A stretch of DNA of 64,000 bases from Photobacterium frigidiphilum. GTDB taxonomy: Bacteria > Pseudomonadota > Gammaproteobacteria > Enterobacterales > Vibrionaceae. Positions 45,258 to 54,148 of this stretch are shown here, in pieces; the stretch's first letter is position 1, and each line of letters opens with the position of its first letter. Made by a program: the position numbers and the translations under genes. The notes beneath the pieces were generated by a model. The model saw only the letters and a list, made by a program, of their open reading frames with translations. It had not been told where the DNA came from and made no database searches. Location of the stretch: the NCBI RefSeq assembly GCF_003025615.1, contig NZ_PYMJ01000023.1, positions 32,782 through 96,781 on the forward strand, written 5' to 3'.

Positions 45258-45446
45258 TTATTAAAATCATTTAAGGGCTTATATCGTAATAGCTACGTCA
45301 CATTATATTCATTTGATTGATTATGATATGACATGTTGATTGTGGAATTCAAAAAAGCGTCATTTTTTTGTCCTTGAACAACATATTATTATGATAATTT
45401 ACTCAAACTACGCATTTTACCTTTCGCTTTCATATTGGATTTATCT

Positions 45447-46514
45447 GTGACTTTATATCAAAACGACCCATTTAATGCACTTGATGCAAAAACAGAAGCT
45501 CAAAAATTGGCTTTTGCTCCTATCGTTTTTCATACCGCAAGAACATTACGTGATTTAGGTATTCTTACTGCATTAGATCAAGCGGGTAAGCAAGGGCTCA
45601 ATGCGGTAGATATTGCAGCAAAAACAAATGTGAGTGAGTATGGCGTAAAGGTCTTACTTGATATGGCATTAAGTGCGCATATTGTTACTTGGGATAAACC
45701 TAACTATGTTTTGGCGAATCTAGGCTATTTCTTGGCTAATGATGGAATGACTCGCGCCAATATGGATTTCACGGCGGATGTTTGTTACGCCGCAATGATG
45801 CATTTGACGGAAGCGATAGAAGAGGGCACACCAGCTGGTCTGAAAGAGCTGGGTGATTGGACAACCATCTACGAAGGTTTGTCTCAGTTGCCAGAAAAAG
45901 CGAAAGAAAGCTGGTTTAATTTCGACCACTTTTATTCTGACCGTTCTTTCCCTGTGTTACTCGAACGTGTATTTGCCGATAAACCCAAGCGATTATTTGA
46001 TATTGGCGGCAATACGGGAAAGTGGGCATTGCAATGCTGTAATCATAATCCTGATGTTGAAGTGACTATTATTGATTTGCCTCAGCAGATTGAAATGGCA
46101 TTAAAAAATGCCGATGAAAATGGTTTTGCTGAGCGCATTAAAGGTTATCCAACTAACATGTTGGATGCTTCTAATTCATTGCCAACGGGCGCTGATGTGT
46201 GGTGGATGAGCCAGTTCTTAGACTGCTTTTCACCGATGGAAATACTCAGTATTCTACGTCGTGTACGTGCTGCAATGTCTGATGATGCGACTGTCTATAT
46301 TCTTGAGTTATTCTGGGATTCGCAACGCTATGATGCCGCTGCATACAGTTTGAATGCCACCTCGTTGTATTTCACATGCCTTGCGAATGGTAACAGCCGT
46401 TTCTATCGAAGTGATGATTTTCTAGAAATTGTTAAAGAGGCGGGCTTTGTGGTCGCGACACGTACCGACGATATTGGTCTTGGTCATACTTTATTAGAAT
46501 TAAAAGCGGGTTAA
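45447..46514 (+). CDS. SAM-dependent methyltransferase, probable aryl-polyene tailoring
   Basis: The protein (355 residues from the GTG at 45447; a TTG at 45435 is also possible) has an N-terminal winged-helix dimerisation domain (LGILTALDQAGKQGLNAVDIA) and a C-terminal class I methyltransferase domain (RLFDIGGNTGKWALQC as SAM motif I near residue 180, then VEVTIIDLPQQ). This is the layout of small-molecule O-methyltransferases. Aryl polyenes often carry a methylated aryl head, so it may methylate the ring or its hydroxyl. No ATG with a ribosome site is available; TGGAT lies before the GTG. Confidence 0.72.
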   Translation: MTLYQNDPFNALDAKTEAQKLAFAPIVFHTARTLRDLGILTALDQAGKQGLNAVDIAAKTNVSEYGVKVLLDMALSAHIVTWDKPNYVLANLGYFLANDGMTRANMDFTADVCYAAMMHLTEAIEEGTPAGLKELGDWTTIYEGLSQLPEKAKESWFNFDHFYSDRSFPVLLERVFADKPKRLFDIGGNTGKWALQCCNHNPDVEVTIIDLPQQIEMALKNADENGFAERIKGYPTNMLDASNSLPTGADVWWMSQFLDCFSPMEILSILRRVRAAMSDDATVYILELFWDSQRYDAAAYSLNATSLYFTCLANGNSRFYRSDDFLEIVKEAGFVVATRTDDIGLGHTLLELKAG

Positions 46515-46576
46515 TTCTAGGGGCTGTGAAAAGTTAATGCCATTGCTATCGGCAGATCTTTTTTCAGCCAGACCTT

Positions 46577-46619
46577 ATACCAACCTAAATAAGTTATTAC
46601 CATTTATCCAGATTGGTAT
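46577..46619. repeat. Short inverted-repeat element between convergent genes
   Basis: ATACCAA at 46577-46583 and TTGGTAT at 46613-46619 flank 29 bases. The second arm touches the stop codon of the minus-strand hydrolase. The same ends occur at 47558-47675, suggesting a small repeat family; it may also act as a transcript end. Confidence 0.4.
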
Positions 46620-47506
46620 TACTTACTCAAATTTGGCAAGTTGGTATTTGCCACTTGGAATGAAACAGTACTTGAATTTGCGGCTTCAAATAATGGCGTC
46701 GCTTGTTCTAACCAATTTACAATGCGCTTTTGATTATCAGGGAATGCGTTTGTCATTGCTTGGGCATGATTACAAGAATCTAATCGCCAGAAATCTTTGT
46801 TACCAGATAGCTGTTGAAAAATTTCTTCACCTGACGCGATGGGTACAATATTGTCTGATTCACAGTGAATAACGAGTGATTGCATTTCAGGTAAGGTCGC
46901 TACGATTTCTTTAGCTGCGTAATTGTCACGCATTACAATATGTGCCACCCATGAATACAATTCGCCAAACATCCCTTTATCTAATACAAATTTGGCTTCA
47001 TCAACATAACTTGTAAACGATGAATCAATAATGATGCCATCAAGGTCAATTGGATTATCGGCTAGTGCCCGCAAAAATATATTTCCGCCAGTAGACGTAG
47101 CAACAGTGAAGGTGGGTAGCTGAGTATTTGTTTGTAATTCTTCTATGTGTTTCAAAATACTTATCGCGTCTAAATAAGCAGATTTGTCGCCAACACTGCC
47201 TGTTGAATGACCAAAGCCGGAATAGTCAAACACCATCACATCGTATCCGTGTTTCGCGAGCCAATCGACTTTTTCTTGTGTTTGCTCCATGTGTCCGCTA
47301 TTGCCATGGAAGTGCACAACAAAACCTCGATGCTGAATACCCTCTTCTGCTGGTATCCATAAATGGGCAATACGATTACCAGACTCTGACTCTATCCAGC
47401 GAATATCTGGATTAAGGTTTTGTGCTTTAGATGGCGCGAAAAAGGCAGTGTTTGCACATCCTTGAGTAAAAAATAAGATAACTATCAAACCCATAATGTT
47501 TTTCAT
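46619..47506 (-). CDS. Alpha/beta-hydrolase lipoprotein
   Basis: From the ATG at 47506 (GGAGG 5 bases upstream) the protein has 295 residues. A lipobox (ILFFTQGC, Cys about 17) marks a lipoprotein. The catalytic domain shows the oxyanion motif HFHGNSGH near residue 67, the nucleophile elbow ATSTGG near 140, Asp in CESDNIVP near 217 and His in SCNHAQAM near 247, so a Ser-Asp-His triad is complete. The substrate is unknown. It is convergent with the methyltransferase gene. Confidence 0.75.
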   Translation of the reverse strand: MKNIMGLIVILFFTQGCANTAFFAPSKAQNLNPDIRWIESESGNRIAHLWIPAEEGIQHRGFVVHFHGNSGHMEQTQEKVDWLAKHGYDVMVFDYSGFGHSTGSVGDKSAYLDAISILKHIEELQTNTQLPTFTVATSTGGNIFLRALADNPIDLDGIIIDSSFTSYVDEAKFVLDKGMFGELYSWVAHIVMRDNYAAKEIVATLPEMQSLVIHCESDNIVPIASGEEIFQQLSGNKDFWRLDSCNHAQAMTNAFPDNQKRIVNWLEQATPLFEAANSSTVSFQVANTNLPNLSK

Positions 47507-47557
47507 TACCACCTCCCCGATTTTGTTATTTGTACGGAAGAAAGTAGAAAATGGATC

Positions 47558-47675
47558 ATACCAATCTCATCTCATTATTTTTATGATCTTGAGTGATGAT
47601 TCAAAATAGTATTCATTCATTAAATGTTAGTACTGAAGGGGAATCATCATGAAGAGAATGCAGATACTTTGGTAT
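47558..47675. repeat. Possible MITE-like nested inverted repeat
   Basis: Outer arms ATACCAA (47558-47564) and TTGGTAT (47669-47675) and inner arms GATGATTC (47595-47602) and GAATCATC (47641-47648) are perfect inverted pairs, giving a nested structure of about 118 bases in the intergenic region between two divergent genes. No open frame is present. Confidence 0.4.
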
Positions 47676-47782
47676 AATTCTCATAATAGAAATTACAATG
47701 ATCTATGAGCAAAAGAAAAGACGGGCTGTTATAACAAAATAGCCTTATTTATAGCTCACTGCCTTTTTTGAGGGTTTACCGT

Positions 47783-49039
47783 TTGAGTTCAAAACAGCGT
47801 ACGCAAGTTGCAATTATTGGTGCAGGCCCTTCTGGCTCGGTTGCCGCAGCATTACTTCACCAAAAAGGGATTGATGTGGTGGTGCTTGAAAAAAGCCTTT
47901 TTCCACGTTTTTCAATTGGTGAAAGCCTGCTACCTGCCTGTATGGAAGTGATAGAAAAAGCGAATATGTTATCAGCGGTAGAACGTGCCAATTTTCAATT
48001 TAAAGATGGTGCGGCTTTTCACCGTAATGGCAAATATACCTGTTTTAATTTTACGGACAAATTTACCGAAGGTGCAGGCACTACGTTTCAAGTACAGCGG
48101 GCAAACTTTGATAAAGTGCTTGCCGATGAAGCAGTTGAGCAAGGTGTTGAAATTCGTTATCAACATACATTAATGAATATTGATATTGCGGGTGAGTACT
48201 CAGTACTAACTGTAAATGATGAACACGATAAGAGTTATGAATTAGAGGCCGATTTCGTATTGGATGCGAGTGGTTTTGGGCGGGTGCTTCCACGTTTATT
48301 AGCATTAGAAGAACCATCATGTTTACCGACACGAAGAGCGCTATTTACGCATATAGTCGACAATATCGATACATCAGCACCAGAAAACCCCGATTATGAT
48401 CGCAATAAAATTTTAATATCGGTTCATCCAGCTAATCCGGATGTTTGGTATTGGTTAATTCCATTTAGTAATGGAACGTGTTCGTTTGGCATCGTCGCAG
48501 AGCCTGCATTTTTTGCTGATTATTCAGAAGATAATATAGCGGCAATTAAACAACTTACGAGCGAAGAACCAAGATTATGTCAATTATTAACCAAGGCTGA
48601 GTACCCTAACCCTGCGGGTGAAATTGGCGGTTATTCTGCAAATGTAAAAACCTTATGCAGCGATAAATTTGCGCTGTTAGGCAATGCTGGTGAATTTTTA
48701 GATCCTGTGTTTTCTTCTGGTGTCACCATTGCGATGAAATCATCTGAAATTGCGACAGATTTATTGATTCGGCAATTTAATGGCGAATCGGTGGATTGGC
48801 AGAAAGAGTATGCCGATACATTAATGAAAGGGGTTAATACCTTTAGGGCTTATGTTGAAGGTTGGTATTCTGGTGAGCTGCAAGATGTGATTTTTCATGA
48901 AAATCCCGATCATAAAATCAAGCAGATGATTTGTTCTATTTTGGCGGGATACGCATGGGATACGACCAATCCATTTGTTGCTCAACCTGAACGTCGGTTG
49001 CGTATGATTGCTGAAATTTGCCGAGATACGAGAAACTAG
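47783..49039 (+). CDS. FAD-dependent halogenase/oxidoreductase-like protein
   Basis: The protein (418 residues from the TTG at 47783; AGGG lies 7 bases upstream; another TTG is at 47768) starts with the FAD-binding VAIIGAGPSGSVAAALL and continues VVVLEKSLFPRFSIGESLLP, a hallmark of tryptophan-halogenase-type and geranylgeranyl-reductase-type flavoproteins. LLGNAGEFLDPVFSSGV near residue 300 is the second FAD contact. No clear WxWxIP halogenase motif is seen (it has VWYWLIPF), so oxidation or reduction is as likely as halogenation. It probably tailors the aryl polyene. Confidence 0.72.
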   Translation: MSSKQRTQVAIIGAGPSGSVAAALLHQKGIDVVVLEKSLFPRFSIGESLLPACMEVIEKANMLSAVERANFQFKDGAAFHRNGKYTCFNFTDKFTEGAGTTFQVQRANFDKVLADEAVEQGVEIRYQHTLMNIDIAGEYSVLTVNDEHDKSYELEADFVLDASGFGRVLPRLLALEEPSCLPTRRALFTHIVDNIDTSAPENPDYDRNKILISVHPANPDVWYWLIPFSNGTCSFGIVAEPAFFADYSEDNIAAIKQLTSEEPRLCQLLTKAEYPNPAGEIGGYSANVKTLCSDKFALLGNAGEFLDPVFSSGVTIAMKSSEIATDLLIRQFNGESVDWQKEYADTLMKGVNTFRAYVEGWYSGELQDVIFHENPDHKIKQMICSILAGYAWDTTNPFVAQPERRLRMIAEICRDTRN

Positions 49040-49065
49040 TGGCTCAGTAACTTGGGTATATCATT

Positions 49066-49102
49066 AATACGGCTGTTTTTATCAAATAGTCGTATTTTTT
49101 TG
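49066..49102 (+). terminator. Terminator-like hairpin after the flavoprotein gene
   Basis: AATACG and CGTATT form a 6-bp stem around a 19-nt AT-rich loop, followed by a T run. It lies 27 bases past the stop codon. Confidence 0.5.
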
Positions 49103-49379
49103 CTATTAAGTAAGTGAGTTAACACAATTATTTCTCATTGCATTGATCGATGGGAATATTGCATTTTTGCGATTCACTACGTATGTTAGTGAGGTATATT
49201 AGGTGTCGATAAGTAGCAGATCATCTTCGCGATTTTAAATCATCTAACAACGTTAGACATTTTGTAAACAGATCCTAGTTACTTCAATTATTGTTTTGTT
49301 ATTCACTATTTTTCCTGCACAAATATTTGACCATCTACTTGTTAAGTATGGCATTACTCATTTAAGCAAAAGGCAATTC

Positions 49380-50036
49380 ATGCATATTACGAATAAAACA
49401 TTTACTGAACACGATTTTAGCGAGCAAGATCTTCAAGATGCTCGTTTTGAAAATTGTCAGTTTTATCGTTGTAATTTTAACCGTGCAAATTTATCTGATG
49501 CATCGTTTATTGAATGCCAATTCATTGAGCGCGGCGATGTGGATGGTTGTCAGTTTGAATATACAAAATTAAAAGATGCTAGCTTTAAACATTGTGATTT
49601 GAGTATGGCGCAATTTAGAGGTGCTCAGTGCTTTGGTATTGAATTAAGAGATAGCCAGTTAAAAGGGGCTGATTTTGTGTTGGCCAGCTTTGCGAATTAC
49701 ATCACCCACAATACCTTCTTTTGCTCTGCCTACATTTCCCGTTGTAATTTATCGTATGCTAATTTTGAAAATCAACGTTTAGAAAAGTGTGAGTTATTCG
49801 AAAATAAATGGAATGGTGCCAACCTATTAGGTGCTACATTCAAAGGCTCTGATTTAAGTCGTGGTGAGTTTTCGCCAGAAGCGTGGGGACAATTTGATAT
49901 GACGGAATGTAACTTGTGTCATGTTGATCTTACCGGGCTTGATATTCGTCGAGTGAGTGTTGCAAAGGTGACTATTTGTGATTGGCAGCAAGAGCAATTA
50001 CTTGAACCATTAGGGGTTGTTGTACTACCGGGTTGA
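49380..50036 (+). CDS. qnr: Qnr-type pentapeptide-repeat protein
   Basis: From the ATG at 49380 (AAGG 6 bases upstream) the protein has 218 residues, the standard Qnr length. It consists of A/C(D/N)LXX pentapeptide repeats forming a right-handed beta-helix interrupted at the QFRGAQCFGIEL hinge. Stretches such as FCSAYISRCNLSYANF and the C-terminus WQQEQLLEPLGVVVLP match QnrA nearly residue for residue. Qnr proteins mimic DNA and protect gyrase and topoisomerase IV from quinolones. Chromosomal qnr genes are native in Vibrionaceae, and Photobacterium profundum is a known example. No mobile element touches it. Confidence 0.93.
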   Translation: MHITNKTFTEHDFSEQDLQDARFENCQFYRCNFNRANLSDASFIECQFIERGDVDGCQFEYTKLKDASFKHCDLSMAQFRGAQCFGIELRDSQLKGADFVLASFANYITHNTFFCSAYISRCNLSYANFENQRLEKCELFENKWNGANLLGATFKGSDLSRGEFSPEAWGQFDMTECNLCHVDLTGLDIRRVSVAKVTICDWQQEQLLEPLGVVVLPG

Positions 50037-50055
50037 TAGTCGTTCGCACCTAAGA

Positions 50056-50100
50056 TGCGAGTATCATTCTAAAGAGGGCTCTTTGGAAAGCATACTCGCA
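50056..50100. repeat. Nested palindrome after qnr
   Basis: Outer arms TGCGAGTAT (50056-50064) and ATACTCGCA (50092-50100) are perfect inverted copies. Inside them AAAGAGGGCTCTTT (50071-50084) is a second palindrome. No T run follows; it lies between the convergent qnr and VF530-like genes, so it may serve as a transcript end for both. Confidence 0.5.
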
Positions 50101-50137
50101 CCTTGAAACGTCAACACGCCCTAGTTACGAACGATGT

Positions 50138-50350
50138 TTATTTTTTCGTGCGCATGTATAGTTCTTCAACTTTTGTTCTTGCCCATTCCGTTTTACGTAA
50201 AAACTTTAGGCTAGATTTGATGCTTGGATCTTGGTTAAAGCAGCGAATATTGATGCGATAGCCTAGTTCTTCCCAACCATAATGCTCGACAAGTTCAGTT
50301 AATAGCTTTTCGAGAGTGATGCCGTGAAGAGGGTTGTTTGTTTGAGTCAT
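50138..50350 (-). CDS. VF530-family DNA-binding protein (DUF2132)
   Basis: From the ATG at 50350 the protein has 70 residues. It contains NNPLHGITLEKLLTELVEHY, then GWEELGYRINIRCF and the end SSLKFLRKTEWARTKVEELY. This matches the small VF530-type family first seen in Vibrio fischeri, which has a helical DNA-binding fold. It stands alone, convergent with qnr. Confidence 0.85.
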   Translation of the reverse strand: MTQTNNPLHGITLEKLLTELVEHYGWEELGYRINIRCFNQDPSIKSSLKFLRKTEWARTKVEELYMRTKK

Positions 50351-50523
50351 GTTTATTGCCAATGAAAGAATCTAACGCAAGTATATCAGTTTATATACCC
50401 AAGTCACCTCAAGGTGCAGGATTCAGAGTGGCCTCAGTGTGTTTAATTCAAGGGAAACATATGTAGGAATGGTATTCCCATCCAACCATTCTTTTATCCT
50501 CTTTTTTGTTATTTAGGTATGTT

Positions 50524-51402
50524 ATGACACAACACAGACGCGCAGACTTATTGATAGTTTGTGCAACATTACTGGCTTCGGCGGGTTGGATTTTCTCTAA
50601 GCAAACTATTCAAGGGCTCCCGCCTTTTGGGTTTATTGGTTTACGGTTTGTACTGGCCTCATTGCTTATATTTCCTTTTTGTTACCGTTTATTTAAGCAA
50701 GTGAGCCTGAAAGACATCGCGCAATCGTCACTTGTCGGCATGTTGTTGGGGGCGGCATTACTGACCTGGATCTATGCGATTTCAGTCAGCGATACCCTTG
50801 GTGAAGGGGCGTTTATTATGAGCCTGTCTATGCTATTAGTTCCGTTAGTGGCATGGCCGTTATTTAAACAAAAGCCAAGTCGGCCTTTTTGGATTTCGTT
50901 ACCCTTTGCTATTGTTGGTTTGGTTTTATTGTCGTTATCTGGTGGTGGTTGGCATCAATCAGTAAGCCAAGTGTGGTTTTTATTGGCTGCTGCATTATTG
51001 GCATTGCAGTTTAATTTTAATAGTCGATACGCGCAGCGCATTCCCACGCTATTACTGACGTGTGTTCAATTATTTGTAACTGGTGTAATGGGGCTTATTG
51101 CTTCACTCATGTTTGAACAATGGCCACAAACGGTTGATATAGAAATTTGGGGCTGGTTTGCTTCTAGTGTCTTGATTGCAACAAGCATTCGCTATGTATT
51201 ACAAACAGCAGGGCAGAAACACACGAGTGTGGCTAATGCCGCCATTATTATGGTTTTAGAGCCTGTCTGGACGGTGTTCTTGAGTATTATGTGGTATGGC
51301 GAGAAGATGCCAGCAGAGAAGGTAATAGGCTGCTCATTAATCCTTTTTGCATTACTGCTTTATCGAGGCTGGTATACCATTACAGGTAAGCTATTTAAAT
51401 AA
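50524..51402 (+). CDS. EamA/DMT-family permease
   Basis: From the ATG at 50524 (AGG 6 bases upstream) the protein has 292 residues with ten hydrophobic helices in two five-helix EamA halves. Typical segments are PPFGFIGLRFVLASLLIFPF near residue 30 and AAIIMVLEPVWTVFLSIMWYGE near 240. Drug/metabolite superfamily members export small molecules; the substrate is not predictable. Confidence 0.8.
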   Translation: MTQHRRADLLIVCATLLASAGWIFSKQTIQGLPPFGFIGLRFVLASLLIFPFCYRLFKQVSLKDIAQSSLVGMLLGAALLTWIYAISVSDTLGEGAFIMSLSMLLVPLVAWPLFKQKPSRPFWISLPFAIVGLVLLSLSGGGWHQSVSQVWFLLAAALLALQFNFNSRYAQRIPTLLLTCVQLFVTGVMGLIASLMFEQWPQTVDIEIWGWFASSVLIATSIRYVLQTAGQKHTSVANAAIIMVLEPVWTVFLSIMWYGEKMPAEKVIGCSLILFALLLYRGWYTITGKLFK

Positions 51403-51470
51403 TCAGCTTTCACGCAGAAGTCACTCTGAGTTTAGTGTCTTGAATTAGTTAGCTATATAAGTACTTAACT

Positions 51471-51518
51471 AAAAACAGCCCCCTATTTTCACTAAAATGG
51501 AAATAGGAGGCTGTTTTT
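51471..51518. terminator. Bidirectional terminator
   Basis: A long stem pairs AAAACAGCC.CCTATTT with AAATAGG.GGCTGTTTT, with T runs on both strands. It lies between the end of the EamA gene (plus) and the end of the four-repeat gene (minus), serving both. Confidence 0.85.
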
Positions 51519-51536
51519 GTTCGTGGTAATTGATTT

Positions 51537-52361
51537 TTAACACATCAAATATTGCTGTTTTACTGGCTCTTTTTTTGTTGATATTTGCTGGTTTTTCTTA
51601 CTTAATGCAGCACATCTAGGGCAGCCATTACCCGCGAGATGATTCGATGGAAGCTGCTCAAACGCACCATGTAGTGAGCAAATAATTGTGCCCTTTGTCC
51701 GTACATTTACATAGCCAAATAAGCTGTAGTCATAGCGTTCACCGTGAATAAATTGAGCCTGCAGCGTAAACTGTTCATTGGTTTTTTTTTTGCCTTTTTT
51801 TGCGCAAAGCGGGCAACCCACACCACGTAAATGGGCATCGGGGCGTTGCTCAAAATCCCCATGTTCGGGGCAGGTAATAATGGCTTTAGAGAGCGCACCT
51901 GTATAAATAAACTTCGAATAATCGTATTTACCCGCATGTACCTTTATCGCTTCATTTACGATCACTTCGCGGTTTTTTGGATACGATTTCGAGCATTTTG
52001 GACACCCTTTACCTGAAAGGTGAGCATTGGGGCGCTGTTCAAAATCACCATGTACTGGGCACGAAATTAGACCCTTAGTCAGTGCTCCAAGGTATTCAAA
52101 TTGGCTATAATTATATTTTTTACCATGCAGCTTTTGGGCGGATAAAACAAATTGCTCTTTTGTTTTCTTTTCTTTGCCTGCACATTTTGGGCACCCTCTA
52201 CCGGCAAGGTGAGCATCAGGGCGTTGTTCAAAATCACCATGTAGTGTGCAGGTTATGAGGCTTTTTGTTTTAGCATTCAGGTAAATGAAGTTTTCATAGC
52301 GGTATAGTTGGCTATGAATATGATGCGCTTCTTGAATAAATATTTCGGTTGTTTTTTTCAT
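51537..52361 (-). CDS. Protein of four Cys/His repeats (DUF723-like)
   Basis: The 274-residue protein is built of four tandem units of about 62 residues. Each unit has a helix (F..A...HG..YDYS), then a strand (K..I.C..HG.FEQRP..HL.G.GCP.C). The spacing of Cys and His suggests one zinc site per unit. Such units occur in phage and bacterial proteins of unknown function, sometimes next to endonuclease domains; no nuclease domain is attached here. The start is at 52361 with a poor ribosome site. It stands alone next to the EamA gene. Confidence 0.6.
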   Translation of the reverse strand: MKKTTEIFIQEAHHIHSQLYRYENFIYLNAKTKSLITCTLHGDFEQRPDAHLAGRGCPKCAGKEKKTKEQFVLSAQKLHGKKYNYSQFEYLGALTKGLISCPVHGDFEQRPNAHLSGKGCPKCSKSYPKNREVIVNEAIKVHAGKYDYSKFIYTGALSKAIITCPEHGDFEQRPDAHLRGVGCPLCAKKGKKKTNEQFTLQAQFIHGERYDYSLFGYVNVRTKGTIICSLHGAFEQLPSNHLAGNGCPRCAALSKKNQQISTKKEPVKQQYLMC

Positions 52362-52898
52362 TTAATTGAACTACCAATGATTATCACTTTAACGAATACT
52401 GTTTCATTACATGGTTGGTATACGACTAAAAGAGCAGTTATTTACTCGTAAGGGTGTATAAATATATTTATTAATAAATGTTATTGTGAATAGAAGTGAG
52501 TTCTTAATAACCGTATGCTCTTGTTTTATATGTTTCTCTTTTATTGAAAAACAAGCAACACTCAAAAATGAAAATCATTGTTGCATTTTTTATGATAGCG
52601 GTCACAGTTTGTATGATGTAAATTTCAATCATCAAGTTTCTAATGAAGAACACGTCAATATTAATGATTCCAAAACTTTTTATAAGTGTAGGTAACCCAC
52701 ATTGCAGTTTTTGTAATTAAGTAAAAGGTTGGATGTTTATTTAAAGGGACTTTCCTTTTAATTCAAATGTGCCCTTAGTGTTTTAAATAATTACATATAT
52801 TGTAATGGTGATAAAGGGTGGACGTTATTTTTGATTGGATAAGTATTGTTTAAGGAGTAGGGAAATATAAATACTGTTTAATGTAAGAGGGATAATCT
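52362..52898. other. Region upstream of the ATP synthase operon
   Basis: About 535 AT-rich bases. The promoter of the ATP synthase operon should lie in the right half. A 69-codon plus-strand frame (52486-52695) starts with GTG, has no ribosome site and resembles nothing known; it is not called. The usual neighbours of the housekeeping operon (rsmG, parA, parB) are absent. Confidence 0.4.
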
Positions 52899-53297
52899 AT
52901 GGAAGTTTCTTCCAGTCGTAGTGATATATTATTAGCTGCAAAACAGATATTAATTAGTCAAATTATATGTGGTGCAATTTATTTGCCCTATGTCGTAATG
53001 TCTTCTGATCTATTAGGTATCGAATCTGCGTTGATAGGTATGGCTATCGCTGTTATTCCATCGATGATGGGAATGATAACAGCAACGTTTAAAGTAAAGC
53101 TGAAGAAAGATAGCAGTATCAGTGAGTTAATAAGAGTTACTAGAACGGTCAAGCTTGTGTACACCGTTGTTATGTTCATTTTAGCCTTCCGGTTCATGGC
53201 ATTGAGTAATGTAATAATGTTATCTGCTTATGGCATGACATTTTTAGGATGCTTTTTAACCCCGATACTTAATAAACCTCAATTTAGGATGGCGTAA
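52899..53297 (+). CDS. atpI: ATP synthase protein I
   Basis: The 132-residue membrane protein has four hydrophobic helices and the short N-terminal soluble part of AtpI, which helps assemble the c-ring. It is the first gene of the operon and ends 1 base before atpB. The sequence is only loosely conserved, as is usual for AtpI. Confidence 0.8.
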   Translation: MEVSSSRSDILLAAKQILISQIICGAIYLPYVVMSSDLLGIESALIGMAIAVIPSMMGMITATFKVKLKKDSSISELIRVTRTVKLVYTVVMFILAFRFMALSNVIMLSAYGMTFLGCFLTPILNKPQFRMA

Positions 53298-53298
53298 G

Positions 53299-54066
53299 GT
53301 GGATAATGTCAGTTCCGCTCACGAATATATTGAGCACCATCTAACCTTCCTTACATTAGGAAAAGGTTTTTGGAGTATTAATATTGACTCCATGATCATG
53401 GTTTGGATGGTAGGTTTACTTTTCATTGGTGTATTTAGATATGTTGCAACCCGAGGGACTAAAGGTGTTCCTGGTCGTCTGCAATGTTTTATTGAAATAA
53501 CCTTTGATTTTGTAAATAACCTAGTTAAAGAAATATTTAAAACTGAAGATAAACTCATTGGTCCATTAGCTCTTACTATTTTTGTCTGGGTATTTTTAAT
53601 GAACAGTATCGATTTATTACCTGTCGATTTTGTTCCTGCATTAACCCGATTATTTGGTGTCGAGCATTTCAGAGATTTACCATCAGCTGATGTGAATGTT
53701 CCTGTATCAATGGCGTTAGGTGTCTTTATATTAATTATTGGTTATACCTTGAAAAACAAAGGTATTGTCGGGTTTATTAAAGAGCTAACAACACAGCCAT
53801 TTGAACATCCATTGTTATACCCAGTGAACTTCATTTTGGAATTAATTACATTAATTTCAAAGCCAATTTCACTCGGCTTACGACTATTCGGCAACATGTA
53901 CGCAGGTGAAATGATATTCATCTTGATTGCATTAATGCCTTGGTGGATGCAGTGGGCATTGAGTGTACCTTGGGCCTTGTTCCACATACTAATTGTGTTC
54001 TTACAAGCTTTCATCTTCATGGTACTAACCATTGTTTACTTAGCTATGGCAACAGAAGAGCACTAG
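53299..54066 (+). CDS. atpB: ATP synthase Fo subunit a
   Basis: The 255-residue protein starts with GTG directly after atpI. It has the expected N-terminal AHEYIEHHLTFLTLG and the essential Arg in SLGLRLFGNMYAGEM near residue 197, which faces the c-ring carboxylate during proton translocation. Five to six membrane helices are visible. Confidence 0.93.
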   Translation: MDNVSSAHEYIEHHLTFLTLGKGFWSINIDSMIMVWMVGLLFIGVFRYVATRGTKGVPGRLQCFIEITFDFVNNLVKEIFKTEDKLIGPLALTIFVWVFLMNSIDLLPVDFVPALTRLFGVEHFRDLPSADVNVPVSMALGVFILIIGYTLKNKGIVGFIKELTTQPFEHPLLYPVNFILELITLISKPISLGLRLFGNMYAGEMIFILIALMPWWMQWALSVPWALFHILIVFLQAFIFMVLTIVYLAMATEEH

Positions 54067-54148
54067 TTATTTAGCGTCTTAGCTATTAACAATCTCTAGC
54101 CACTATTTATCTTATTTATCGTTAATTTATAAAAATTTGGAGTCATTC

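Noticed and set aside
52486..52695. 69-codon frame with several Cys upstream of atpI
   Set aside because: GTG start without a ribosome site and no pattern of a known peptide; treated as chance.
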